Of a stretch of DNA of 64,000 nt, positions 20,500 to 29,931 are shown in pieces. The stretch is taken from contig JAFGWL010000018.1 of NCBI GenBank assembly GCA_016937175.1, forward strand, positions 27,649 to 91,648. The letters are read 5' to 3'. Made by a program: the position numbers and the translations under genes. Numbering within the stretch: position 1 is the first letter of the stretch; each line of letters begins with the position of its first letter. Below the pieces are notes generated by a model. That model made no database searches and was not told the DNA's origin. It worked only from the letters and a program-made list of their open reading frames with translations. The stretch comes from Candidatus Mcinerneyibacteriota bacterium. Its GTDB lineage: Bacteria > Macinerneyibacteriota > Macinerneyibacteria > Macinerneyibacteriales > DSCS01.

Positions 20500-20919
20500 T
20501 TATCTGACGTTGATCTCTTTCTGGGGTTTGTGGGTCAGCTGGACCTGGTCGATATGAGAATATTTTTTGACCTTTTCCACGATCCCCCGGGAGATCTCCT
20601 GTGTCTCTGTATGCTCGGCAGCAAAGACTTCTTTAAGATATTCGAACCCCACCCAAGGATTTACATCGTCTCCGCAGGTAAAAATATCGATGGCAGCGTA
20701 TTTGTATTCGGGCCAGGTATGGATACTGAGATGCGATTCCGAGATCACCACCACTCCGCTCACCCCCCAGGGTTCGAATGTATGGAAGTTTGTCCCGATT
20801 ACCGTTGCGCCGGCTATCCGCGCAGCTTCGGCCATAGCCGATTCTATGAAACTGACATTGTTCATGACGCTTTCGCTGCAATTGTAAAACTCCGCAAGGA
20901 TATGTCTTCCCAGCCTCAT
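20500..20919 (-). CDS. speD: S-adenosylmethionine decarboxylase proenzyme
   Basis: [14 protein letters not shown]...[30 protein letters not shown], with the conserved ESH(L)SIHTWPE processing site. Confidence 0.95.
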   Translation of the reverse strand: MRLGRHILAEFYNCSESVMNNVSFIESAMAEAARIAGATVIGTNFHTFEPWGVSGVVVISESHLSIHTWPEYKYAAIDIFTCGDDVNPWVGFEYLKEVFAAEHTETQEISRGIVEKVKKYSHIDQVQLTHKPQKEINVR

Positions 20920-20956
20920 AGCAGCCTCCTTTCAATAGGGAGATATTGAAATGCAA

Positions 20957-20986
20957 GCCGTATGTTGCGGATACCATCCGCACGGC
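20957..20986 (-). other. Structured hairpin in the speD 5' leader
   Basis: Nested pairing GCCGT/ACGGC enclosing GCGGAT/ATCCGC with competing GTTGC/GCAAC pairing. Confidence 0.5.
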
Positions 20987-21050
20987 AACCTCATCTGTGA
21001 TGAACCAAACTTCAATACTTCCGAGGAAATATATGATGTAAAGCCGATTA

Positions 21051-21078
21051 ATTATAAAAAGCGCACCCCCCCTGTCAA
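21051..21078 (-). promoter_or_regulatory. sigma70-type promoter of speD-speE
   Basis: TTGACA-16 nt-TATAAT on the minus strand (plus coordinates 21073-21078 and 21051-21056). Confidence 0.75.
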
Positions 21079-21116
21079 GTTAAAATTTAACAGAAAGAGA
21101 TCTCTTCTATTTTCAC

Positions 21117-21803
21117 TTAATCGGGCAGATTTTTTTCTGATGCATCCCGGTGTATCAGCGAAAGGGTAACCTCAGGGTTCTCCTCCCACGAGAGCCCAAG
21201 TTGTTCTGGACCCGAAAGAGTCCAGATGAGAGCCCCCTTCTCTTTTTGACGGGTCAGAGGCCCCTGAACGGATATCCTGCACTTATCGGGATCAAAAAGG
21301 GTGAATCTCTGGATACTGTCCCTGAACTCCCTACCTGAATGAAAAAGATATCGGAGAGTTGCCGATGAGACCGCAAGTTCCCATTCCAGCTCCAGGATCA
21401 TCTGGCTTTCCGCCCTCCCCATACGAAACGTGACTAAGGGGAGATCACCGGATAAACCCTTCTCTTCATAAAGCTCGTAGGGGAAGCCATCCTGTTCTCT
21501 GTCACTGAGAAGAACCAGCCTTCTTGTCTCCGGATCACGCCTGACAATACTCCTGCGGATAAAACGGAACTCGCAGGATCCGGATATGGTGACTCCCAAC
21601 AGGGGATATAGATAAATGGGCCCCTCTTTCAAGATTTTTACCACTTCATACCCCCGGATACGAAAGCCTTCCGGGCCCGGATAGACCTCATGTTCTCTGG
21701 CTATGGATACGTAAGGGAGATTGTCCTCTCTTTTCCCTGCTCCCTGGAGAAGGAGCATGAGAAGCAGGAAGATGCCACCGGAAAGGATTCTGTGTTTAAT
21801 CAT
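21117..21803 (-). CDS. Secreted hypothetical protein
   Basis: Signal-like MIKHRILSGGIFLLLMLLLQGAG; start set at internal ATG 21803; no recognised family. Confidence 0.6.
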   Translation of the reverse strand: MIKHRILSGGIFLLLMLLLQGAGKREDNLPYVSIAREHEVYPGPEGFRIRGYEVVKILKEGPIYLYPLLGVTISGSCEFRFIRRSIVRRDPETRRLVLLSDREQDGFPYELYEEKGLSGDLPLVTFRMGRAESQMILELEWELAVSSATLRYLFHSGREFRDSIQRFTLFDPDKCRISVQGPLTRQKEKGALIWTLSGPEQLGLSWEENPEVTLSLIHRDASEKNLPD

Positions 21804-21849
21804 AGCGACAGTATACCAAACAAAAGAGCGAGAGCAAGCAAGGTTTTCA

Positions 21850-21877
21850 TTGACCATAAGAGACAAAGGTTTATACT
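21850..21877 (+). promoter_or_regulatory. Promoter preceding the cobalamin riboswitch
   Basis: TTGACC (21850-21855), 16 nt, TATACT (21872-21877). Confidence 0.7.
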
Positions 21878-21883
21878 CACTCT

Positions 21884-22045
21884 GTTCAAAAGGGAAACAG
21901 GTGAAAAGCCTGTGCTGCCCCGCAACTGTAAGCGGAACGAAAACCTAATCCAGCCACTGTGTGTGATACACGGGAAGGCAGGTGAGTAGGCTGCCGCGAG
22001 CCAGGACACCTAATGAACAGAGGTTATCACTTTTCACCAACTCGA
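21884..22045 (+). ncRNA. Cobalamin (B12) riboswitch
   Basis: GGGAAACAGGTGAAAAGCCTGTGCTGCCCCGCAACTGTAAGCGG...GCCACTG...CGGGAAGGC...GCGAGCCAGGACACCT match the core cobalamin element including the B12 box. Confidence 0.95.
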
Positions 22046-22056
22046 GGGGGTTGACT

Positions 22057-23991
22057 ATGCGTGTTGTTTTTTTGTTCATTCTGTTCTTGTCTGCCACACT
22101 TTCATCCGCTTTTCCTGAAGAATACCTCATCACGGCCAACCGGATCAAAGAAGATCCGGAAGAGGTCACAGCGGATGTCACCGTCATCGACGAAGAGGAG
22201 TTCAATGAAAAGGCCTTCAACGACCTTGATGCTCTTCTCTCTTCACTTCCGTTCTTTACAGTAGCGGAGTACGGGCCCTGGGGCGTCTCTTCTGTCCGGT
22301 TGGGCGGAAGTGCTTCAAAGAACCTTCTTGTCCTCCTGGACGGAGTCCCCCTGACCAACACGACGGGGATCGACCGAGGGTTCAGCCTCCCGAATTTCTC
22401 CCTGGCAGGTGTCAGCCGTGCCGAAATCGTCCGGGGGGGCAACAGCGCCGTTTATGGCTCCAATGCCGTCACCGGAGTCGTCAACCTGATGACAGAACCG
22501 GCTGCGGACCCGGCGTTGACGCTCTCTCTCGCAGGAGGGAGTTACGGCCTTTTTTCAGGGAAAACTTCCCTCTCCCACACTTTTCTGAACACCGCCGCCA
22601 CACTTACGGCAGAGGTCATGACAGCAGAGGGTTATAATCTCTCCCCGGAGGGGCCTGAAAAGGACGGGGCCCGGGGATACACCTTCACCGCTTCACTGGA
22701 ACGTCCCCTCTCTCCTGACTTCTCTCTCACAGGAAGAGCTCACTATATGAACTCCTCTTTGGATTACGACAGCTGGACCCATCAGGCCTCCGATGCTCCG
22801 CTGACAGAAGAGAACAGAAACTTTCTGGCCATGGCCCGGGGAGAAGGAGAGATCTTTCACGGACATCGGAGTCTTTTAACCCTAAGCTATAACCGGACTG
22901 ACCGTATCTACAAAGACGCCGAGGTCGAAACAGACCGGTACCGGGGCTCTTCGTTACGCGTCTCTCTCCAGGACGACATCTCCGCCGGAAGGGCCGTCTG
23001 GTCGCTGGGGGGAGACTTGACTTATGAGGAGGCTCGTCAGAATACTTCCTATGATTATGACATGGAAAAAGAGACCATGGCTCTTTCGGAAATATACACA
23101 GGCCTCTTCAGCTCCTTTTCCGAAAATCTTTCTTTCGATGCTGCAGCTCGGATCCTGCTCCCTCATACAGAGAGCAGCGATACCGCCCTGGTCTATAAAG
23201 CCGGAGCGCGTTGGAACCTTCTCAAAGCTCCCTGGGAGACTCAGCTCTATGTCAATTACGGCACCTCCTACAATCTTCCGACTCTTTTCCAGCTTTACGG
23301 AACAGCAATCGACTGGATGACCTCAGACCCCGTCACCGTTGGGAACCGGGACCTCAAACCGGAAAAGGGGACAAATCTCAATATACGAATGGCCAATAAG
23401 CTTTTTGGCGGACGTGCTATGATCGATTTTTTCTGGAGCCGTGAATTTTTTGAAGATTATATCACCATGGATTATGCTGCGAACCGTTATATCAACAACA
23501 AAAGGGCCCGCATCGACAATTTTGAGATCCGCTCCTCTCTCTTTTTCCATCCCGGTGCATGGAGACTCCGTCTTTACGGACACTACCTCATCACTACGGC
23601 CCGGGATATCACAGGGGGAGCTCAGGCCAAGATACCCATGGTCCCGGAAAACTCCTCTCAGATAGGGCTGCATCTCTCCTCTTCCCGGATCGCTGCAGAT
23701 ATCTCTTTGAACACGACGGGAGAACGCCTCTCCGGATATCCCATCCTCACCATGCCCCCCTATTCCCTTGTTTCGGCTTCCCTCACCTGGGATCTCTCTG
23801 AAACGATTTCCCTGAATCTCAAGGGAGACAACCTCACAGGAGAGGATTATCACCAGACAGTGGAGATGGTTGATGCCGGCTTCGGCCCTGCTCCCATGAT
23901 CACCGAAGTAAGCGGATATGTCCATTATCCCGGATACAGGACACCTGAACGTTCCTTTGAGCTCCGCGTGACCTACCGGCTTCCTCTGTGA
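22057..23991 (+). CDS. TonB-dependent receptor, BtuB-like, riboswitch-controlled
   Basis: Plug domain EEYLITANRIKEDPEEVTADVTVIDEEEF...VLLDGVPLTNTTGIDRG...EIVRGGNSAVYGSNAVTGVVNLMT; C-terminal barrel; start set at ATG 22057 after the riboswitch. Confidence 0.9.
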   Translation: MRVVFLFILFLSATLSSAFPEEYLITANRIKEDPEEVTADVTVIDEEEFNEKAFNDLDALLSSLPFFTVAEYGPWGVSSVRLGGSASKNLLVLLDGVPLTNTTGIDRGFSLPNFSLAGVSRAEIVRGGNSAVYGSNAVTGVVNLMTEPAADPALTLSLAGGSYGLFSGKTSLSHTFLNTAATLTAEVMTAEGYNLSPEGPEKDGARGYTFTASLERPLSPDFSLTGRAHYMNSSLDYDSWTHQASDAPLTEENRNFLAMARGEGEIFHGHRSLLTLSYNRTDRIYKDAEVETDRYRGSSLRVSLQDDISAGRAVWSLGGDLTYEEARQNTSYDYDMEKETMALSEIYTGLFSSFSENLSFDAAARILLPHTESSDTALVYKAGARWNLLKAPWETQLYVNYGTSYNLPTLFQLYGTAIDWMTSDPVTVGNRDLKPEKGTNLNIRMANKLFGGRAMIDFFWSREFFEDYITMDYAANRYINNKRARIDNFEIRSSLFFHPGAWRLRLYGHYLITTARDITGGAQAKIPMVPENSSQIGLHLSSSRIAADISLNTTGERLSGYPILTMPPYSLVSASLTWDLSETISLNLKGDNLTGEDYHQTVEMVDAGFGPAPMITEVSGYVHYPGYRTPERSFELRVTYRLPL

Positions 23992-23997
23992 AATCAA

Positions 23998-24023
23998 GCC
24001 CCTCCCTTACCCGAGGGAGGGGC
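23998..24023 (+). terminator. Hairpin after the TonB receptor gene (possible terminator, poor T tract)
   Basis: Perfect 10-bp stem GCCCCTCCCT-TACCCG-AGGGAGGGGC. Confidence 0.5.
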
Positions 24024-24078
24024 ATCGCTCTCTGTCTGAGCCTCTTTACTTTACTCTCCCCTATGGTAATATAAAGTC

Positions 24079-25242
24079 ATGGAACGGTATGATACAGCGT
24101 TGATCACAGGATTGTCTCCCAAAGGTTTCTTTACAGGGCAGGGCAGTTCAGGACGCGATCTTCTCTGCCTCTATACCGATATCGGCGAAGAGACGTCGGG
24201 GCCCTGGTTCAGAAAAAAGAGAAAGAATTACCTCAGAAGCGAACATGTTCTCAGCAACCCCTCCCCTTCCCGTATCGACCCTGTCTGTCCCTTCTTTACC
24301 CAGTGCGGAGGCTGCGACCTTCAGCATCTGAGCCTTGAACGGGAACATGAGATCAAGGCTACCCTGGCCCGGGAGCTGTTGGGAAAGCCTTCCACAGGGT
24401 TTATATCCTCTCCCCTCACTTTCGGTTACCGGAATAATATGGAATTCTCTTTCAGCCACGGGGCCATAGGCCTTCACAGAAAGCTTTCCAGGCGCCTTCT
24501 GGATATCCGCTCCTGTCCCCTTGCAGACCCTGATATTGACCAGGCCCTGAGCCGTTTTCGTCTCTCCGATACACCTGAAGAGGGTGAAGTCCGTTTCGTG
24601 ACCACAGATGAAGGGCTCCTGTCCCGCGTCTATCCCAAATATGTCTCCAAGGAGACCGATAAGGACCATCTGTCTGCCGGGCCCAAAAAGCTGGACGGCC
24701 TTACCTATTTCGTCTCTCCGGACACCTTTTTCCAATCCAATGATTCTGTCATATCGCCATGGCTGGCAGTTATCCTCGCCTGGGCTGGGGAAATCGCTGA
24801 ACCCGGTTCATCCGCTTTGGACCTCTACTGCGGCTCGGGAACCATCACCATGAAACTGGCGACCCATTTCAGTCATGTGACAGGGATCGAAAGCAACCCC
24901 CTCTCTCTTTTTCTCTTTGAGAAAAGCCTCCGGGTCAACGGGTTTTCCCCTTCGGAAGTCTCTCTGATCCAGGGAGACCTCTTTACCCATGACCTGAAAG
25001 AACTGCACCCCGATTTCCTCGTCGTCAACCCGCCCCGGGGAGGGCTCTCCCCCCTGGTCCGCTCCTTCATCCGTGAAAAGAGGATCCCCTATATCATCTA
25101 CAGCTCCTGTAATGTGGCCTCTTTTGCCAGGGATTTAGCTGAGATGACCTCTTATCAGCTTGAAAAATATATTATCGTCAATATGTTTCCCCGCACTTTT
25201 CATTTCGAAGTAGTCGGCCGCTTAAAATTAAAGGAGGAGTGA
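24079..25242 (+). CDS. Class I SAM-dependent RNA (uracil-C5) methyltransferase, TrmA/RlmD-type
   Basis: CPFFTQCGGCDLQHLSLEREHEIK; SALDLYCGSGTITMKLA; VVNPPRGGL; IIYSSCNVASFARDL. Confidence 0.92.
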   Translation: MERYDTALITGLSPKGFFTGQGSSGRDLLCLYTDIGEETSGPWFRKKRKNYLRSEHVLSNPSPSRIDPVCPFFTQCGGCDLQHLSLEREHEIKATLARELLGKPSTGFISSPLTFGYRNNMEFSFSHGAIGLHRKLSRRLLDIRSCPLADPDIDQALSRFRLSDTPEEGEVRFVTTDEGLLSRVYPKYVSKETDKDHLSAGPKKLDGLTYFVSPDTFFQSNDSVISPWLAVILAWAGEIAEPGSSALDLYCGSGTITMKLATHFSHVTGIESNPLSLFLFEKSLRVNGFSPSEVSLIQGDLFTHDLKELHPDFLVVNPPRGGLSPLVRSFIREKRIPYIIYSSCNVASFARDLAEMTSYQLEKYIIVNMFPRTFHFEVVGRLKLKEE

Positions 25243-25244
25243 TC

Positions 25245-25718
25245 GTGGTAGAAAAAACATTCATTATGGTGAAGCCCGACGGGCTTCAAAGGGCTCTGGT
25301 AGGTGATATCATCTCAAGGTTTGAGAACAAGGGATTGAAACTGGTGGCGCTCAAACTTCTACTTCTGGACCGGGAACGCGCAGAGCATCACTATGCTGCC
25401 CACCAAAAGAAATCCTTTTATGACGCTCTAATCGAATTCATCACATCAGGCCCCGTCGTGGCCATGGTCTGGGAGGCCGACAATGCCGTCTATATCGGAA
25501 GAAAACTCACAGGGCCTACCACTCCCAATGAAGCTCCTCCCGGAACCATCAGGGGAGATTACTGTCTCAATACCCAGTTCAATGTGATCCATGCCTCCGA
25601 TTCCGTAGAAAATGCGCGTCGCGAAATCGATATCTTCTTTCAACCGCAGGAGATCATCCGTTATGACAGGAGCATTAAGCACTGGCTGGGACTGGATGGG
25701 ATGGAACCGGCCCTCTGA
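25245..25718 (+). CDS. ndk: Nucleoside diphosphate kinase
   Basis: EKTFIMVKPDGLQRALVGDIISRFENKGLKLVALKLL; NTQFNVIHASDSVENARREIDIFF; GTG start after AAGGAGG. Confidence 0.93.
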   Translation: MVEKTFIMVKPDGLQRALVGDIISRFENKGLKLVALKLLLLDRERAEHHYAAHQKKSFYDALIEFITSGPVVAMVWEADNAVYIGRKLTGPTTPNEAPPGTIRGDYCLNTQFNVIHASDSVENARREIDIFFQPQEIIRYDRSIKHWLGLDGMEPAL

Positions 25719-25736
25719 GGCCGGTTCCCGTAAGAA

Positions 25737-26369
25737 TCAAAACATCAGAATATTGAACCCGACTCGGAACATCAGCCCGGATGAGTTGAGTGTCGTGTAA
25801 TAACCGCCTTCCTCATCCTTTTCAAATTTTGCTCCGTTATAGATCATTTCTCCGATGAGGCTGGAACGGGACCCGATCCTGTAGAGGATGCCCCCGCCGG
25901 CCTGCCAGACAAGGCCTGTATATGTCAGGGAGTCCTCCTGGGGGTCTGTCCCGTCATTGGCAAGGTCAGTAAAGGAGATATGGGTATATCCGATCCCCAG
26001 GCCCGCTGTCACAAAAGGTTTCAAAGACGAGTAATTGTCCAGAGGGATAGCCATCCTGATCTTTGCGGTCAGGGGCATATGGAAACCCTTCCATTTGCTG
26101 AGATAACGGCCCGTCTCCAGATTGACGCCCACACTTTCCGTATCGCCCAGGTCTTCTTTGTCTTCTATGGTCTTCCAGTAGAGATCCCCCCCGAAGAGGA
26201 GAGAGACATTCTCGTCAATGGCATAGCCATATTCCAGTCCCCAGATGACCCCGGCTTTAAGCTCCGCCGGAGCATAGAGTCCCACCTTGAAAGTCATATT
26301 TTTGCTGGCATGGGCCGTTGAGAGGGCTGCAGCCAAAAGGATAACCGTCAGTAAAAGTGATCTTTTCAT
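25737..26369 (-). CDS. Outer-membrane beta-barrel protein
   Basis: Signal peptide; KPFVTAGLGIGYTHISF; alternating barrel-like C-term ending VGFNILMF. Confidence 0.75.
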   Translation of the reverse strand: MKRSLLLTVILLAAALSTAHASKNMTFKVGLYAPAELKAGVIWGLEYGYAIDENVSLLFGGDLYWKTIEDKEDLGDTESVGVNLETGRYLSKWKGFHMPLTAKIRMAIPLDNYSSLKPFVTAGLGIGYTHISFTDLANDGTDPQEDSLTYTGLVWQAGGGILYRIGSRSSLIGEMIYNGAKFEKDEEGGYYTTLNSSGLMFRVGFNILMF

Positions 26370-26430
26370 GAGAATTCCTCCTTGTATTATTTTTAAGATT
26401 ATAACGGAGGTTCAAAGGATTCACAAGGTA

Positions 26431-26586
26431 TCAGTCTGTTTTTTTAGACCGGATGATAGTGCAGTTCCCCGCTGCGGGACATCCTGAACAAACGCCCCCG
26501 TGACAACGCCCCTTCCTTTTTTTCATCATGAGATAAAGAGCAAAGCCGGCCAGAAGCCCCACAGCGGCAATAAGAATATCGGTCAT
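26431..26586 (-). CDS. FeoB-associated Cys-rich membrane protein
   Basis: 51 aa MTDILIAAVGLLAGFALYLMMKKRKGRCHGGVCSGCPAAGNCTIIRSKKTD; overlaps the feoB stop. Confidence 0.88.
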   Translation of the reverse strand: MTDILIAAVGLLAGFALYLMMKKRKGRCHGGVCSGCPAAGNCTIIRSKKTD

Positions 26587-28748
26587 GCTCCCCCCCATCC
26601 TATGAGAAGCCCTCCCTGATAGACAAGAAAGGAGGCCAGCCAGGGAACGATAAGGGTCAGAAGAAGGACATAAAACAGCATCTTCCAACCGAACTCGTGT
26701 TTCACCGCAGCAAGTACAGCAACACAGGGGACAAAAAGGAGGATGAAGACCATATAGGAGAGAGCAGAGAGAGGAGTGAAGTCTTTTCCTATGCGCCGGC
26801 TCAACCCGGTCTCTTCCTCCTCGGGAAGGTCAAAAGCAGAAAGGGCCCGGATACCGAAAACACCCTTTACGGAATCCAAAGCCGCACGTCCCAGCCCAAC
26901 TGCTTCCCGGGCCATGTCCTGCAGAGGCCTTAAAGGCTCGTTCTCTTGAACCGGCCCCTCTTCTGTCTCATGATACATCTGTCCGAGAGCCCCCACGACG
27001 ACCTCTTTGGCGACGATTCCGGGGATCAGGGCTGCCACGGGCTCTACCTTGCCGAACCCGTTAGGTTTGAAGGCCGGTGTAATGATCCGGGCTCCGCGTC
27101 CCAAAAGCGTATTCTCCACAGGTGTTCCGTAGGGCAGGTTCATCATCACCCAGAGGATGACCATGGTAACTAAGATCAAGCTCCCCGCTTTCCGTACAAA
27201 GGACCTTGTCCTGATAAAAATGGAGTTCCATATCATTTTCCCCGTAGGAATCCTATACGGGGGAAGTTCCATGATAAGAGGGGTCCCCTCGCCTCTGACA
27301 AAAACCTTTTTATATATAAGGCCGATGATCATAGCCACAGCAATACCGCCGGCATACAGGCCAAAGATCACACCCGTTGCAGAATCTTTAAAGAAAACTG
27401 CTGTAAATAGAGCATACACCGGCAGCCGGGCTGCACAGGACATAAACGGAGTCAGCAGAGCTGTGAGCTTGCGCTCTTTCTCGCTGTCCAAAGTACGGGA
27501 GGCGTAAATGGCCGGGACATTACATCCGAATCCGATGAGAAGAGGGACAAAGGCCTTTCCGGGTAAACCCACAGCTCTCATCACCCGATCCATAACAAAC
27601 GCTGCACGGGCCATGTAACCGCTCTCTTCCAAAAGGCCGAGGAAAAAATAGAGAAAGGCCATTAACGGGACAAAGGAGAGGACAGCACCTACACCACCTA
27701 CGATTCCATCCCCCACCAAAGCCCGAATCCATTCAGCGGCACCTGCAGCTGACAAACCAGCATCAATATAACGGCCTACAAAAGAGGTCAAAAAAGAATC
27801 GGTCCAATCAATAAAAGGGCCGCTTCCTTCAAAAGTAAACCGGAACATCAGATACATCATAAGAAAAAACAGAGGAATGCCGAAAAAAGGGTGTAAAGCC
27901 ACCGAGTCGATCAAATCGGTCCATTGTCTCCTTATTTTGCCTGACTGTTTCAAACATGTCCTCAGCAGGCCTTTGATATACCCTTCTCTGATATCAGAAA
28001 AAACGTCCGGGACGTCTTGTTTATGATATTTTCGGATCTCTTCCCGCAAAGGTTCGAACTGATCCTCGATTTCACATCTCTTGAGCCGTTCAAGGGTCTC
28101 CCGGTCCCCCTCCAGAGCTTTGACACTCATCCAATGAAGAGGATAACGTCCTTCAAGCCCGCACTCTTCCAGGATCTCAGAGGCCGCTATTACTTTTTCC
28201 TCAACCATAGTGTCTGTCATATGTTTATAAACCGGGACTTTGGGAACATAAGGAGCATCCGCGATCTTAACTACTTCCAAAATGAGATCATCGACGCCTT
28301 CTCCTGTGCGGGCTACAGTCTTGACCGATGGAAGCCCGATCTCCTGTGAAAAAAGTCCGATATTAAAATCCCCCCCGAGATGTCCGAACTCATCCCACAT
28401 ATTCAGAGCCAATACCATGGGGATCCCCAACTCCATAAGCTGAAGTGTGAGGGAAAGGTTTCTCTCTACATTGGTCATATCGATCACATTGACGATGATA
28501 TCGGGACGTTCTTCCAGAAGGAAGTCACGCGCTACTTTCTCTTCCATTGAATAGGGGGTCAATGCATAAATACCGGGAATATCCACTCCCCGAAACCGTT
28601 TACCGTTTCGGTTAAAAACAGCCTCTTTCTTTTCGACTGTCACACCCGGCCAGTTACCGACCTGGAGAGAACTGCCTGCTATGGCATTCATCAACGCGGT
28701 CTTCCCTACATTGGGATTCCCTGCAAAGGCGATTACGACTTCTTTCAT
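26583..28748 (-). CDS. feoB: Ferrous iron transporter B
   Basis: GNPNVGKTALMNAIAGSSLQVGNWPGVTVEKKEA; LIGFGCNVPAIYASRTLDSEKERKLTALLTPFMSCAARLPVYAL. Confidence 0.97.
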   Translation of the reverse strand: MKEVVIAFAGNPNVGKTALMNAIAGSSLQVGNWPGVTVEKKEAVFNRNGKRFRGVDIPGIYALTPYSMEEKVARDFLLEERPDIIVNVIDMTNVERNLSLTLQLMELGIPMVLALNMWDEFGHLGGDFNIGLFSQEIGLPSVKTVARTGEGVDDLILEVVKIADAPYVPKVPVYKHMTDTMVEEKVIAASEILEECGLEGRYPLHWMSVKALEGDRETLERLKRCEIEDQFEPLREEIRKYHKQDVPDVFSDIREGYIKGLLRTCLKQSGKIRRQWTDLIDSVALHPFFGIPLFFLMMYLMFRFTFEGSGPFIDWTDSFLTSFVGRYIDAGLSAAGAAEWIRALVGDGIVGGVGAVLSFVPLMAFLYFFLGLLEESGYMARAAFVMDRVMRAVGLPGKAFVPLLIGFGCNVPAIYASRTLDSEKERKLTALLTPFMSCAARLPVYALFTAVFFKDSATGVIFGLYAGGIAVAMIIGLIYKKVFVRGEGTPLIMELPPYRIPTGKMIWNSIFIRTRSFVRKAGSLILVTMVILWVMMNLPYGTPVENTLLGRGARIITPAFKPNGFGKVEPVAALIPGIVAKEVVVGALGQMYHETEEGPVQENEPLRPLQDMAREAVGLGRAALDSVKGVFGIRALSAFDLPEEEETGLSRRIGKDFTPLSALSYMVFILLFVPCVAVLAAVKHEFGWKMLFYVLLLTLIVPWLASFLVYQGGLLIGWGGA

Positions 28749-28764
28749 TACTGCGCTCCGTCTA

Positions 28765-29010
28765 TCAACTGAGGCGGCAAAGGATCTTCATCGCCTGCTT
28801 ATACCCCAGGCCGATACGACAATTACCGACCTTCACCAGAAGCGGCCCGGGGCCGCCTTTCAAGACTTCTATTTTTTTTCCACGGGACAGCCCTAATGCC
28901 TGAAGCCTGTAAATAAATTGGCAACCGCCCTGGATCTCCTCAATCGTCAGAAGACTTCCCTTTTGAAATTGCGCTAATGGGGCCACGGCTCCACCTTTCT
29001 TTTCTACCAT
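28765..29010 (-). CDS. feoA: Ferrous iron transport protein A
   Basis: 81-aa FeoA pattern, YRLQALGLSRGKKIEVLKGGPGPLLVKVGNCRIGLGYKQAMKI; directly upstream of feoB. Confidence 0.9.
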   Translation of the reverse strand: MVEKKGGAVAPLAQFQKGSLLTIEEIQGGCQFIYRLQALGLSRGKKIEVLKGGPGPLLVKVGNCRIGLGYKQAMKILCRLS

Positions 29011-29104
29011 AGGAGGCTCCTTAAATTATCCTCAGCTAACTTTATGAGTTAAAAATAACACCATTCATTTTTTTGTCAAGGGAATTTGGGTAAAAATCTG
29101 CGTT

Positions 29105-29920
29105 TTAAAAAATATCTTCGGGTATTCCGCCGTAGACATCGTCAGCAGCCACCTGGATCAATGTCCCCAGGCCGGCCTGCTTTAAGTCGATACCCTCTTG
29201 TTTTAAAAGAAGGTTCAATTGTGCTGCAGCTCTTTCGTCATCCGTCACCCCGAAATAGACTTTGTTATACTGACCCCGGGATTGTCCAAACCCCATGGCT
29301 GTAAAATATGAAAAGATCCCCAGGCCGGCACTCAGGTTACGTCCCTGGAGTTCTGTGACAAGCCCTGCGCCGATCTCTGCAAAAAACGATGAGATCTTGG
29401 CTTCTTCAATATCATGATTCAAACTGAGAAGAAGAAAATACTTTTTTTGCTTCTTCTCATCAGCCTTGACCTGAAGACAATACTTTTTTACAGCATACAG
29501 AATATCATCCTTTAACTCAGCCTGCTTGATATCTTCCAGAAACGCATCATTACTCACAAGACGTGAGATCGACGCCAAAAGCTTCAGATAGTTCTGATCA
29601 CCCTCAGGCACCCCGATATAAAAGACAAGCTCAGCTTTCTTCCCCTTAGCTCCTTCGTAAGGTATTCCATGAGGAGAATACGCTACCAGGGCAAAAAGAG
29701 AATTGACGAAGCTGCCCCGGGCGTGGGGGAGGACAATATGGGGTTTAAGCTCAACGATCCCTTCGCTCTCCTTCTGGCGGACACTTCTGTTCATCTCTTC
29801 TACTGATGTGATCCAGCCTTCATCCAGGGCTTTTTGCCCCATTATTTGAAAAAGAGCTTCTTTATCCTCTGCTTTAGGTTCAAAAAAGATCTTTGAAACG
29901 TCCAAAAACCGCTGGAGCAT
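29105..29920 (-). CDS. PTS EIIA (fructose/PtsN-type) domain protein with C-terminal extension
   Basis: LKPHIVLPHARGSFVNSLFALVAYSPHGIPYEGAKGKKAELVFYIGVPEGDQNYLKLLASISRLV. Confidence 0.8.
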   Translation of the reverse strand: MLQRFLDVSKIFFEPKAEDKEALFQIMGQKALDEGWITSVEEMNRSVRQKESEGIVELKPHIVLPHARGSFVNSLFALVAYSPHGIPYEGAKGKKAELVFYIGVPEGDQNYLKLLASISRLVSNDAFLEDIKQAELKDDILYAVKKYCLQVKADEKKQKKYFLLLSLNHDIEEAKISSFFAEIGAGLVTELQGRNLSAGLGIFSYFTAMGFGQSRGQYNKVYFGVTDDERAAAQLNLLLKQEGIDLKQAGLGTLIQVAADDVYGGIPEDIF

Positions 29921-29931
29921 AAAACCCTCCT

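Noticed and set aside
19690-20949. 419-aa plus-strand ORF antisense to speE/speD
   Set aside because: Both speE and speD are confidently coding on the other strand; the ORF has no recognisable motif.
26583-28748. Internal alternative ORFs within feoB
   Set aside because: Short frames opposite or inside a clearly conserved FeoB coding sequence.
29037-29110. Possible Fur box before feoA
   Set aside because: The AT-rich sequence does not match a 19-bp Fur consensus well enough to call; only the short palindrome is reported as a weak finding.
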